Source: DATEXQ01 sp035256745 (lineage in GTDB: Bacteria; Patescibacteriota; Microgenomatia; UBA8517). Taken from it: 12,135 nucleotides of DNA. Location of the stretch: NCBI GenBank assembly GCA_035256745.1, contig DATEXQ010000022.1, positions 1-12,135 of the forward strand. Direction: 5' to 3'. This document shows positions 1-6,586 of this stretch, piece after piece. Each line of letters begins with the position of its first letter. Position 1 is the first letter of the stretch. The position numbers and the translations under genes were made by a program. The notes below the pieces were generated by a model, which worked only from the letters and a program-made list of their open reading frames with translations, was not told where the DNA came from and searched no databases.

Positions 1-936
1 GGAATAGTTGGGTTACCAAATGCGGGGAAATCTACGCTTTTTAATGCTCTTGCGGCAAGGAGATTGGCGGAAACGGCACCAAGACCTTTTACTACAATCG
101 ACCCCCACGAAGCAGTTATTCCAGTGCCGGATGAAAATTTGGAAAAACTATCCAAGTTGATAAATCCGGAAGCCACTCTTCCTGCAACCGTAACCTTTAT
201 TGATATTGCGGGTCTTGTTAAAGGTGCCCATAAAGGAGAAGGCTTGGGAAATCAGTTTTTGGGAAAAATCAGAGAAGTCAATGCAATTGTCCATGTGGTT
301 CGAGCATTCTCCGACACCATGGTTAGCCATCAACACCCGACCCATGAACCCGGATCAATAGAACAAATATTGGAAGATATAGAGATAGTTAATATAGAAC
401 TTGAACTGGGAGGGATTGTAGGTAAACCCTTAATTTATGTCTTAAATACAGACGAAGATGATCTGACAAACTTGGAGTTTGTTGAAAGAGTAGAGGAAAA
501 ATTTAAAGAAAAAGCACTTCTAATTTCGGCAAAAATAGAAGAAGAATTGATAGATTTTAGCGTGGAAGAGAAAAGGGAGTATTTGAAGGAGTCAGGGGTG
601 GATAAAACAGGACTAGAAAGACTAATTATATTTACCTACGACATGCTGGGTCTTATCACCTTTTACACAATAAAAGGCGGTAAAGAACTTCATGCGTGGA
701 GCATAAAAAGAGGAGCAAAGGCAATTGATGCAGCAGGTCAGGTTCATACCGATTTTGCTAAAAATTTTGTAAAAGCAGAAGCCGTTGGAGTAAATCAGTT
801 GTTAGAGCTTAAGAGTCAGTTGAAGGTACACGAGAATGCCTGGAATTTAGCGAGAGAAAAAGGTTTATTAAGACTTGAGGGAAAAGATTATGTAATCCAA
901 GATAAGGATGTAATTGAATTTAAAGTAGGGAGCTAA
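1..936 (+). CDS. ychF: Ribosome-associated NTPase YchF/OLA1 family, 5' partial, lacking the helical A-domain
   Basis: The frame is open from base 1; only a few N-terminal residues should be missing. Visible residues (counted from base 1): G1/P-loop GLPNAGKST at 4-12, G3 DIAGLVKGA at 68-76, and the G4 variant NTDE at 149-152. NxxE instead of NKxD is the family hallmark linked to ATP preference. An SAK G5-like motif lies near 176, and a C-terminal TGS domain from about 218 ends in GKDYVIQDKDV. Family members bind ribosomes and hydrolyse ATP/GTP. E. coli YchF has about 363 residues; this one would have about 317. The loss is localised: strand/helix text ending IVNIELEL (130-137) runs through GGIVG directly into KPLIYVLNTDE, so the roughly 50-residue coiled-coil A-domain normally inserted between G3 and G4 is absent. 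The reading frame is intact, so this is a trimmed protein, not a pseudogene. No promoter is visible inside the window. The family call is very secure. Confidence 0.95.
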   Translation, partial: GIVGLPNAGKSTLFNALAARRLAETAPRPFTTIDPHEAVIPVPDENLEKLSKLINPEATLPATVTFIDIAGLVKGAHKGEGLGNQFLGKIREVNAIVHVVRAFSDTMVSHQHPTHEPGSIEQILEDIEIVNIELELGGIVGKPLIYVLNTDEDDLTNLEFVERVEEKFKEKALLISAKIEEELIDFSVEEKREYLKESGVDKTGLERLIIFTYDMLGLITFYTIKGGKELHAWSIKRGAKAIDAAGQVHTDFAKNFVKAEAVGVNQLLELKSQLKVHENAWNLAREKGLLRLEGKDYVIQDKDVIEFKVGS

Positions 937-938
937 TT

Positions 939-966
939 GGAATCCGGAATAAGGAATTGGGAATTA
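939..966. repeat. Heptamer tandem array (GGAATNN)x4
   Basis: Four copies of GGAAT start at 939, 946, 953 and 960, exactly 7 bp apart; the two bases after each copy vary (CC, AA, TG, TA). The array begins 3 bp after the ychF stop codon and is non-coding. It resembles the short tandem heptanucleotide repeats known from some bacterial intergenic regions, but I cannot assign a named family. Confidence 0.75.
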
Positions 967-981
967 TTATTTTGTTATAGC

Positions 982-1010
982 TTTGAGATTTGAGTTTTGA
1001 ACTTTTGAAA
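982..1010. repeat. Heptamer tandem array (TTTGARN)x4 overlapping the rpsF -35 region
   Basis: TTTGAGA (982-988), TTTGAGT (989-995), TTTGAAC (996-1002) and TTTGAAA (1004-1010, after one extra T) form a second array with 7-bp period, different in sequence from the one at 939-966. Each unit contains a TTGA core that could act as a -35 hexamer. The second unit is correctly spaced from the -10 at 1014-1019. Confidence 0.7.
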
Positions 1011-1019
1011 TGTTATACT
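990..1019 (+). promoter_or_regulatory. rpsF promoter, extended -10, near-leaderless
   Basis: -35 TTGAGT at 990-995, 18-bp spacer, then extended -10 TGTTATACT at 1011-1019. The predicted start of transcription is about 1026, only 1-2 nt before the ATG at 1028. The -10 lies on top of an in-frame upstream ATG at 1010, which argues that 1010 is not the translation start. No Shine-Dalgarno is present. Confidence 0.7.
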
Positions 1020-1027
1020 TCCAAGTT

Positions 1028-1315
1028 ATGAGTAAATACGAACTGACTATTATTGTTGACAGTAAATCAACCAGTGCTAAAAAGAATTCAATTAAAGAAA
1101 AGGTCGAAAATCTAGTGAACTCTTTTAAAGGCAAGATAATAAAGACGGATGATTGGGGAAAGTTGGAATTTGCTTATAAACTTGGCAAAATGGATAGTGG
1201 AGTTTACCTTTTTTTTGAGTTAGAATTAGAAAATCTTAACGTCAAGGGTTTATCAGACAAACTAAAGACGGAAGATTCTCTAGTAAGATTTTTATTAATT
1301 GGAAAGGATAAATAA
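1028..1315 (+). CDS. rpsF: 30S ribosomal protein S6
   Basis: The product is a 95-residue small-subunit protein that pairs with S18 on the 30S platform. It starts MSKYELTIIVDSKS, matching the family pattern of an N-terminal M-x-YE strand, and continues with the ferredoxin-like fold. It carries the DDWGKLEFAYKL segment near 42-53 (the W-G-x-x-x-x-AY motif of S6) and the LRF-like strand VRFLLIGKD at the end. The ATG at 1028 is chosen over the in-frame ATG at 1010 because 1010 falls inside the -10 element and because the S6 N-terminus begins at MSKYE. The gene heads rpsF-ssb-rpsR, the classic order, and its product partners the S18 encoded two genes on. There is no long acidic tail as in E. coli S6. 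Confidence 0.93.
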   Translation: MSKYELTIIVDSKSTSAKKNSIKEKVENLVNSFKGKIIKTDDWGKLEFAYKLGKMDSGVYLFFELELENLNVKGLSDKLKTEDSLVRFLLIGKDK

Positions 1316-1318
1316 AAT
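1313..1318 (+). promoter_or_regulatory. Possible -10 for a secondary leaderless ssb transcript
   Basis: TAAAAT overlaps the rpsF stop codon and ends 7 nt before the ssb ATG at 1326, the same geometry as the better-supported promoters in this window. No convincing -35 (only TTTATT-like text) lies 17 bp upstream, so this may be chance in AT-rich sequence. Confidence 0.25.
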
Positions 1319-1325
1319 TAGTAAA

Positions 1326-1844
1326 ATGGCAAGAAGTTTAAATAAAGTTACATTAATAGGGAATTTAACCCGAGATCCGGAACTTAGATATACACCTTCA
1401 GGAAGTGCGGTTTGTACTTTCGGATTAGCTACAAATAGACAGTGGACTACGGATGCAGGTGAAAAAAAGGAAGACGCGGAATTTCATAGAATTGTAGCCT
1501 GGAATAAGCTGGCAGAAATTTGCGCCCAACTTCTTAAAAAAGGAAGAAAGACTTATGTAGAAGGCAGACTTCAAACCAGAAGTTGGACAGGACAAGACGG
1601 AAGCCAGAAACAAACTACGGAAGTTGTAATTTCTGATATGATACTTCTTGATTCAAGAAGAGAAAGCGTTGGTAGTGAAGAATTTGATGTTCCCGAAGCG
1701 GTTTTACAAGAACCATCACAAGCACCAGTTGAGGAAGTAGTTCAAACTGAAAGTAAAGAAAAACCCAAGAAAGAATCCAAAAAAGTTAAAACTCAAAAGG
1801 AAGATAAAGAAACCAAAGAAAACGAAGAAGACATACCTTTCTAA
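1326..1844 (+). CDS. ssb: Single-stranded DNA-binding protein
   Basis: A 172-residue SSB that coats single-stranded DNA in replication, repair and recombination. The OB fold covers about 1-107: LNKVTLIGNLTRDPELRYT near the start, FGLATNRQW, the EFHRIVAWNKLAE strand and GRKTYVEGRLQTRSW. A flexible Lys/Glu-rich linker (about 108-165) follows, then the conserved acidic tip EEDIPF, the docking peptide for partner proteins. The start MARSLNK at 1326 fits the family and sits 10 nt after rpsF ends. A TTG at 1299 would overlap rpsF and add nine residues without family similarity. There is no Shine-Dalgarno before the ATG. Its position between S6 and S18 is the standard bacterial arrangement. Confidence 0.95.
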   Translation: MARSLNKVTLIGNLTRDPELRYTPSGSAVCTFGLATNRQWTTDAGEKKEDAEFHRIVAWNKLAEICAQLLKKGRKTYVEGRLQTRSWTGQDGSQKQTTEVVISDMILLDSRRESVGSEEFDVPEAVLQEPSQAPVEEVVQTESKEKPKKESKKVKTQKEDKETKENEEDIPF

Positions 1845-1850
1845 GATCAT

Positions 1851-2096
1851 ATGAAGAAAGAGCCTCAAAGACGTAAAATCCCAATAAGAAAAATTTATAA
1901 TAAATGTCCCTTTTGTGACAAAGGGAAAGATCCTGATTATAAAAATTATAAAAATTTGGCAGAATTTATGACTGACAGAGCAAAAATAATGCCCGCCACA
2001 AGATCCGGAATTTGTAGCAGACACCAAAGAAAATTAAGTTTGGCAATTAAAAGAGCTAGGATTTTGGCTCTTCTTCCGTTTTCCGAAAAGATTTAA
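1851..2096 (+). CDS. rpsR: 30S ribosomal protein S18, zinc-ribbon (C+) form
   Basis: An 81-residue S18, the 30S platform partner of S6. Family text is clear: DYKNYKNLAEFMTDRAKIMPAT, then GICSRHQRKLSLAIKRARILALLPF. C19 and C22 (CPFC) with C55 and H58 (CSRH) give a zinc-binding set, i.e. the cysteine-containing paralogue type and not the zinc-free one. The gene starts 6 nt after the ssb stop with no Shine-Dalgarno, consistent with coupling or readthrough within the rpsF operon. In many bacteria rplI (L9) follows; here a protease gene follows. Confidence 0.95.
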   Translation: MKKEPQRRKIPIRKIYNKCPFCDKGKDPDYKNYKNLAEFMTDRAKIMPATRSGICSRHQRKLSLAIKRARILALLPFSEKI

Positions 2097-2112
2097 ACTA
2101 TCCCAATTAAGC

Positions 2113-3351
2113 ATGCCCAAAGTCAATATTATCCGTTTAAGAAAAATATTTATAAGCACAATTCTTGTTGTGTTGATATTTTCTGGAGGATATTACTTGG
2201 GCAAACAGGGTTATAAAGCCAGCTTCACAAAATTATCGGAAATAAAAATTGAAAGGAATGTTCCCCTCGACAAAAATGTCGACTTCAACTTATTTTGGAA
2301 AGTTTGGGATGTGATGGTTTCCGATTATTTTGACAAGACAAAAATTAATCCCAAAGAAATGGTATATGGAGCAATTCGGGGAATGGTGAGTGCAATAGGA
2401 GATCCCTACACTGTTTTCTTACCTCCTGAAGAAAACAAAGTGGTCCAGGAGGATTTACAAGGGTCATTCCAGGGAGTTGGAATTCAAATTGGCTTTAGGG
2501 GAACACAACTAGCGGTTATTGCACCTTTGCCTAAATCTCCGGCCGAAGAAGCGGGAGTAAAACCGGGAGATTACATTATCGGAATTAAAGACGAGAACAA
2601 AAAAATTGATGTTTCAACTTCTGGTATGAGCTTACCTGATGCCGTAGAAATTATCAGGGGTTCCTCAGGGACAAAAGTTACACTTACTCTGTTAAGAGAC
2701 GGAAGCGACAAACCCATCGTAGTGGATATTGTTAGAAAAGACATTAATGTTCCAAGTGTGATTTTAAGTTTTGAAGGAAAAGAAAAAGATATTGCAAACG
2801 TTAAATTGCTTAAATTTGCAGGGGAAACAAACGGGGAATGGGAGAAGACAGTAAGGGATATATTGAAAAACAAACCAAAGGGAATAATTCTTGATTTAAG
2901 AAATAACCCGGGTGGCTATTTACAGGGGGCAGTTGATATTGCAGGAGAATTTTTACCCAATAACACTTTGGTTGTATACGAAGCAAAATCAAACGGTACC
3001 AAAAACGAATTTAGAACAGATAAATTTCCCAGACTTGCGAATATTCCTATGGTTATCTTGGTAAATAAGGGAAGCGCATCGGCATCTGAAATATTGGCAG
3101 GGGCTTTGAGGGATCAAGCAAAAATAAAGCTTGTCGGGGATACCACATTCGGAAAAGGAACAATACAAGAACCGAGACAAGTAGATGGGGGGGCAGGACT
3201 TCATATCACTGTTGCCAAATGGCTTACTCCCAAAGAGACTTGGGTAAACGGTCAAGGACTTGAACCTGATGTTAAGCTAGAAGATAATTCAGAGACAAAA
3301 GAAGACGAGCAGTTTGATAAAGCCATAGAAGTTTTGAATGTGGGTAAATAA
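2113..3351 (+). CDS. ctpA: Membrane-anchored S41 C-terminal processing protease, CtpA-like
   Basis: A 412-residue carboxy-terminal processing peptidase that probably trims or degrades extracytoplasmic proteins. An N-terminal membrane anchor spans about 10-29. A helical region (57-105, with IGDPYTVFLPPEE) leads into a PDZ domain at about 115-200 (GVGIQIG, then SPAEEAGVKPGDYIIGI). The S41 core follows, with GIILDLRNNPGGYLQGAVDIA at 257-277. The catalytic Ser is S323 in NKGSASASEILAGALRD and the Lys is K348 in FGKGTIQ; the 25-residue Ser-Lys spacing and Q352 match characterised Ctp enzymes. The protein should therefore be active. It starts 16 nt after rpsR and ends 12 nt before htrA. The start gives a sensible short cytoplasmic stub before the anchor. 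A weak -10 (TAAACT, 2094-2099) is not convincing, so cotranscription from the ribosomal operon is likely. Confidence 0.93.
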   Translation: MPKVNIIRLRKIFISTILVVLIFSGGYYLGKQGYKASFTKLSEIKIERNVPLDKNVDFNLFWKVWDVMVSDYFDKTKINPKEMVYGAIRGMVSAIGDPYTVFLPPEENKVVQEDLQGSFQGVGIQIGFRGTQLAVIAPLPKSPAEEAGVKPGDYIIGIKDENKKIDVSTSGMSLPDAVEIIRGSSGTKVTLTLLRDGSDKPIVVDIVRKDINVPSVILSFEGKEKDIANVKLLKFAGETNGEWEKTVRDILKNKPKGIILDLRNNPGGYLQGAVDIAGEFLPNNTLVVYEAKSNGTKNEFRTDKFPRLANIPMVILVNKGSASASEILAGALRDQAKIKLVGDTTFGKGTIQEPRQVDGGAGLHITVAKWLTPKETWVNGQGLEPDVKLEDNSETKEDEQFDKAIEVLNVGK

Positions 3352-3363
3352 TATTTTTTACTT

Positions 3364-4506
3364 ATGGTAAAAATAAAACTTAACTTCAAAAAGTTTTTGA
3401 TTGGTGTTGCAATCGGAATAGTAATTTTGGTTGCTGTAACAGGAGGGGCAATAGCCGACAGGCTTTTTCAATTCAAGCCGTTGGATAAATTTTTTCCTTC
3501 AAGAAATCTTATAAATCAAAAAATTCTAACCGAGGATTCAGTTGTTATAGATGTCGTAAAAAACGTTTCTCCGTCAGTTGTGACCGTACAGATTCAAACA
3601 CCGGCAAGAACGGTAATACAATTTAACCCCTTTGAGGGTTTTAGCCAGCAAGTTCAAGGTGGTCAACCACAAGATATCGGAAGCGGCTTTATAGTATCAT
3701 CAGACGGTCTTATAGTTACCAATAAACATGTGGTATCAGATACGACTGCAAGTTATAAAGTAATAACTTCCGACAGCAAAGAATATGACGTTAAAAGCAT
3801 CAGTAGAGATCCTGCTAATGATATTGCGGTTATAAAAATAGATACCAGCAATTTAAAACCTGTTGAATTTGGCGACTCGTCAAATTTACAGGTGGGACAA
3901 TTTGCAATAGCAATAGGAACGGCTTTGGGTTCATTCAGAAATACAGTTACAACGGGAGTAATTTCGGGATTGGGTAGGGGAATCACCGCAGGCGATGCCT
4001 ACCAGGGGTACGTTGAGCAACTAGATAATGTTATACAAACGGATGCAGCGATTAACCCGGGAAATTCAGGGGGACCGCTTCTTAATTCATCAGGCCAAGT
4101 TATTGGAATTAATGTTGCCGTTGCCCAAGGAGCTCAAAATATAGGTTTTGCAATTCCCGTAAATGTCGTTAAAGACGCTTTAAATCAATTTAAAGGGGCA
4201 GGAAGATTTATAGGTAAAGCATATCTTGGGGTTGAGTATCAGATGATTCCCAAACAAACGGCAATTTTAAATAATGTTCCCCAAGGTGCTTATGTAGTTA
4301 ATGTTGTAACAGGTTCTCCGGCTGCCAATGCGGGTATTCAACCCGGTGATATTATTACCAAAATGGACGCAGAGGAACTTAATGAAACAAAACCATTGTC
4401 TGAGGTAATCAAGAACAAGAAAGCAAGAGATGTTTTAAATATCGATATTTGGCGAAATGGAGAGGTTATGAATATAACCATTACTCTTACGGAATCAAAC
4501 GGATAA
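3364..4506 (+). CDS. htrA: HtrA/DegP-family trypsin-like serine protease with one PDZ domain
   Basis: A 380-residue S1C protease for extracytoplasmic protein quality control. The N-terminal anchor is about 10-30, followed by a short linker and the trypsin-like domain at about 55-270. The catalytic triad is intact: H122 in VTNKHVV, D153 in ANDIAVIKID and S235 in NPGNSGGPL. The oxyanion and activation-loop text (GTALGS, TTGVISGLGRG, GFAIPVN) is typical. A single PDZ domain occupies about 285-376 (YLGVEY, then GSPAANAGIQPGDIITKMD). DegP has two PDZ domains; one PDZ plus an anchor matches the DegS or HtrA-like layout. It follows ctpA by 12 nt with no Shine-Dalgarno, so the two protease genes are probably coexpressed. 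It ends 5 bp from the convergent prfA. Confidence 0.94.
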   Translation: MVKIKLNFKKFLIGVAIGIVILVAVTGGAIADRLFQFKPLDKFFPSRNLINQKILTEDSVVIDVVKNVSPSVVTVQIQTPARTVIQFNPFEGFSQQVQGGQPQDIGSGFIVSSDGLIVTNKHVVSDTTASYKVITSDSKEYDVKSISRDPANDIAVIKIDTSNLKPVEFGDSSNLQVGQFAIAIGTALGSFRNTVTTGVISGLGRGITAGDAYQGYVEQLDNVIQTDAAINPGNSGGPLLNSSGQVIGINVAVAQGAQNIGFAIPVNVVKDALNQFKGAGRFIGKAYLGVEYQMIPKQTAILNNVPQGAYVVNVVTGSPAANAGIQPGDIITKMDAEELNETKPLSEVIKNKKARDVLNIDIWRNGEVMNITITLTESNG

Positions 4507-4508
4507 AA

Positions 4509-4544
4509 AAATTAGTTCATATTTTGCAAAGCAGTAACTAATTT
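4509..4544. terminator. Possible convergent terminator hairpin between htrA and prfA
   Basis: AAATTAGTT (4509-4517) and AACTAATTT (4536-4544) form a perfect 9-bp inverted repeat with an 18-nt loop, starting just after the htrA stop and including the prfA stop codon and its last codons. The AT-rich stem, long loop and lack of a clear U-tract make terminator function uncertain. Confidence 0.3.
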
Positions 4545-5219
4545 ATCAAGATTTCCTTCAACGATGCTTTCCAAATTCCCGAAAGATTTTCCAATACGAT
4601 GATCGGTCACACGGTTTTGGGGAAAATTATAAGTCCTGATTTTTTCGGCTCTCATCCCGTGACCTATTGCAGAACGGTAGCCTGCAATAGTTTTCATTTT
4701 TTCCTCTTCTTGTTTCTCGAATAGTTTTGCCCGGAGAAGACTAAGTGCACTGATTCGGTTTTGTTCCTGGAATCTTTGTTCTTGGGATGTAACCACGATT
4801 CCAGTTGGTTTGTGTATTAATCTGACTGCCGTTGATACTTTTTGAACGTTTTGTCCTCCTTGGGAAGATGCCCTGTAAAACTGCCAGTCCAAATCAGCTG
4901 GGTTTATTTGAATTTGTGTTTCTTTGATTTCCGGTAAAACTGCAACCGTTGCGGTTGAGGTGTGAATTCTGCCTCTTTTTTCTGTTGTTGGAACTCTTTG
5001 GACCCTATGAACTCCAGATTCGTTTTTAAGAATTTCAAAGACGTTTGGACCTGTGACGGTTATTGTTCCTTCATCAACGGAAGTACTTTTCCAACCTTTT
5101 TTTAGCGAATAACGCATGTACATGCGAAGAAGATCTTTTGCCCATATTTTTGCTTCGTCACCACCTGTAGCACCCCTGACTTCAATATATGCCTTTTGAA
5201 AAATATCGCTGTTTTCCAT
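4512..5219 (-). CDS. prfA: Peptide chain release factor 1, lacking N-terminal domain 1
   Basis: A 235-residue class-I release factor. Standard RF1 has about 360 residues; this one begins almost directly at the domain-2 text YIEVRGATGGDEAKIWAKDLLRMY (11-34). The stop-codon recognition tripeptide is P77-T78-T79 in HRVQRVPTTE, the PxT type of RF1 (UAA/UAG) and not the SPF of RF2. The catalytic GGQ is at 121-123, in an unusual SSQGGQNVQK context where most RFs have GAGGQ or GPGGQ. The domain-4/C-terminal text RTYNFPQNRVTDHRIG is canonical. An in-frame TAA lies seven codons upstream and rpmE ends 27 bp upstream, so domain 1 (about 100 residues, contacts the L11 stalk region) is not encoded here. 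rpmE-prfA adjacency is common in bacteria and supports the call. prmC, the usual GGQ methylase neighbour, is not next to it. PrfH was considered but the intact PxT anticodon domain fits RF1. Confidence 0.9.
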   Translation of the reverse strand: MENSDIFQKAYIEVRGATGGDEAKIWAKDLLRMYMRYSLKKGWKSTSVDEGTITVTGPNVFEILKNESGVHRVQRVPTTEKRGRIHTSTATVAVLPEIKETQIQINPADLDWQFYRASSQGGQNVQKVSTAVRLIHKPTGIVVTSQEQRFQEQNRISALSLLRAKLFEKQEEEKMKTIAGYRSAIGHGMRAEKIRTYNFPQNRVTDHRIGKSFGNLESIVEGNLDKLVTALQNMN

Positions 5220-5246
5220 AAAAATTTGAGGAATAACTTATTTTTG

Positions 5247-5573
5247 TTATTTTTTCTTAGACTTGGATTGTGTCCTTAATTCTTCCAAGGTATCCGGTCT
5301 TTCAAGTTCTTTCAATATTTTCTTTTCTCTTTTAATTCTTCTTTTTTCGGATTTGGATACGACTCTAGAGCTTGCTTTTTTCTGTTTGGCTTTGAATGCA
5401 TCAACACGTCCTGCCGTATCTACGAATTTCATTTGACCGGTATAAAAAGGGTGACAGGCGCTACATACCTCAACACGTATTTCAGGGACTGTCGCACCAA
5501 TAGTAAAAGTATTTCCGCAGGCACAAGTTACCTTTGCTTGGGGAAACCATTTGGGATGTATATCTGCTTTCAT
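5247..5573 (-). CDS. rpmE: 50S ribosomal protein L31 with basic C-terminal extension
   Basis: A 108-residue L31. The first ~65 residues are the family domain: MKADIHPKWFPQAKVTCACG, the IRVEVCSACHPFYTG segment and KFVDTAGRVDAFK. C17, C19, C37 and C40 form the zinc site of the C+ form. Bacterial L31 usually ends at about 65-75 residues; here about 40 further residues, rich in Lys/Arg/Ser/Glu, run to the stop and probably contact rRNA or are disordered. The ATG at 5573 gives the expected MKxxIHP start. It lies directly upstream of prfA, probably in one transcript from the promoter at 5607-5635, with a leader of about 27 nt and no Shine-Dalgarno. Confidence 0.94.
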   Translation of the reverse strand: MKADIHPKWFPQAKVTCACGNTFTIGATVPEIRVEVCSACHPFYTGQMKFVDTAGRVDAFKAKQKKASSRVVSKSEKRRIKREKKILKELERPDTLEELRTQSKSKKK

Positions 5574-5606
5574 AAAAGTTACGCTTTTGTTTAGTTTACG
5601 TTTTGT

Positions 5607-5635
5607 ATTATACCAACGAAGTTAGGTTGAAGCAA
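5607..5635 (-). promoter_or_regulatory. rpmE-prfA promoter
   Basis: On the minus strand, -35 TTGCTT (5635-5630), 17-bp spacer and a perfect -10 TATAAT (5612-5607). The predicted start of transcription is near 5600, about 27 nt before the rpmE ATG. The -35 lies within the last codons of the upstream transporter gene (stop at 5622-5624). Confidence 0.75.
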
Positions 5636-6536
5636 CGCTTCTTTGTTTAAATTCTGCAATAAATATTCCCACAGAAATAATTATTGCACCCAGAAGAAAA
5701 GTTATCGATACTTTTTCTTTCAACCACAGAACTGCAATGGGGATAGACAAAATGGGGTAGAGGTAGGAAAACAGAGCCGCTTCGGAAATCTCTATTGTTT
5801 TTTGGGCTTTATCACTGAGAGCATAGGCTATATTTCCCGATAAGATTGCCATAAAAATTACCGCAAGGTGGTAGGGAAAAGGAGTAACTTCAAGAGTTTG
5901 AATAATATTTGTGAAACCATATTTTAAAAGGGTCAAGGGTAGAATTGTGACAAATCCGATAATAAATGAAATACTTGATAATACAAGAGGTTTTATACCC
6001 TGTCTTAATAATATTTTAAGAAGAACAATCGAAAAGGTATTTCCCAGTAAATAAAGAATAATTAAAATATTTCCTGAAAGTCTTGTTATTCCATCGCCTC
6101 CGATAACAGGTTCAACTGCAGTTGTAAGCATTCCTATAAGAGCAATAAACATTCCGATTTTCTCCCTTTTGGTTACGTGTTCTTTAAGAAAAATTACTCC
6201 CGCAACGGTTATCATAAGAGGTCCGGTTATGCTGATCAAGGACATATCGACGACCGTTGTTTTCTCCAAACCCCAGAAAAGTAGTCCCAAAGCAATAGTT
6301 GAAGTAAAAAGACCATAAATAAAAATAAGAGCTAAAGATTTTTTATCTTTAGGCAGTCTTATACCGGTAAAAATAAATACAGACAATCCAAAAACCGTTG
6401 AAATGGCAAATCTGTAAGCTAAAAAAGTTAAAGGGGATAATACTCCCAATGTGTATTTAATAATCGGACCTGCCAATGCCCAGATGAGGGATACGATAAT
6501 TAGCATAATGTATGCCCTTAAACGGTGTGGATTCAT
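5622..6536 (-). CDS. EamA/DMT-family transporter, ten predicted membrane helices
   Basis: A 304-residue integral membrane protein of the drug/metabolite transporter superfamily: two EamA repeats of five helices each. Hydrophobic segments lie near 7-27, 35-57, 68-89, 97-116, 127-145, 153-173, 183-204, 222-241, 251-271 and 277-295. The first repeat carries WALAGPIIKYTL and SPLTFLAYRF, and ends with the LKEHVTKREKIGMFIALIGM pattern. The second carries EAALFSYLYPILSIPIAVLWLKEKV, the mirrored family signature. Substrate cannot be told from sequence; members export amino acids, metabolites or drugs. The ATG at 6536 coincides with the predicted transcription start of a leaderless promoter. It lies between hisS and rpmE on the same strand but appears to have its own promoter. 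Confidence 0.9.
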   Translation of the reverse strand: MNPHRLRAYIMLIIVSLIWALAGPIIKYTLGVLSPLTFLAYRFAISTVFGLSVFIFTGIRLPKDKKSLALIFIYGLFTSTIALGLLFWGLEKTTVVDMSLISITGPLMITVAGVIFLKEHVTKREKIGMFIALIGMLTTAVEPVIGGDGITRLSGNILIILYLLGNTFSIVLLKILLRQGIKPLVLSSISFIIGFVTILPLTLLKYGFTNIIQTLEVTPFPYHLAVIFMAILSGNIAYALSDKAQKTIEISEAALFSYLYPILSIPIAVLWLKEKVSITFLLGAIIISVGIFIAEFKQRSVAST

Positions 6537-6542
6537 ACTTTA

Positions 6543-6571
6543 AGTATCAGATATCCATAAAGGGGAATCAA
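6543..6571 (-). promoter_or_regulatory. EamA gene promoter, leaderless geometry
   Basis: On the minus strand, -35 TTGATT (6571-6566), 17-bp spacer, -10 GATACT (6548-6543). Transcription would start about 7 nt downstream, at the A of the ATG at 6536. No Shine-Dalgarno is present. Confidence 0.6.
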
Positions 6572-6586
6572 GAACAGGAATGTAAT

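Noticed and set aside
1010..1027. ATG at 1010 as the rpsF start
   Set aside because: It overlaps the extended -10 element, and S6 proteins begin at the MxxYE position, i.e. 1028.
1299..1325. TTG at 1299 as the ssb start
   Set aside because: It lies inside rpsF and adds residues without SSB similarity; ATG 1326 gives the standard start.
1716..2027. Antisense reading frames over ssb/rpsR and over ctpA, htrA, hisS and dnaB
   Set aside because: They are shadows of strong conserved genes, with low-complexity Phe/Leu-rich or Ser-rich translations and no signals of their own.
4512..5219. PrfH or RF2 instead of RF1
   Set aside because: PrfH also lacks domain 1, but here the codon-recognition domain is intact with a PxT motif, the RF1 type; RF2 would have SPF. 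rpmE adjacency also suits prfA.
5232..5251. AATAAC/GTTATT hairpin between rpmE and prfA
   Set aside because: Only 6 bp, wholly A-T rich with an 8-nt loop; its T-run is on the strand with no gene ending there. Probably chance.
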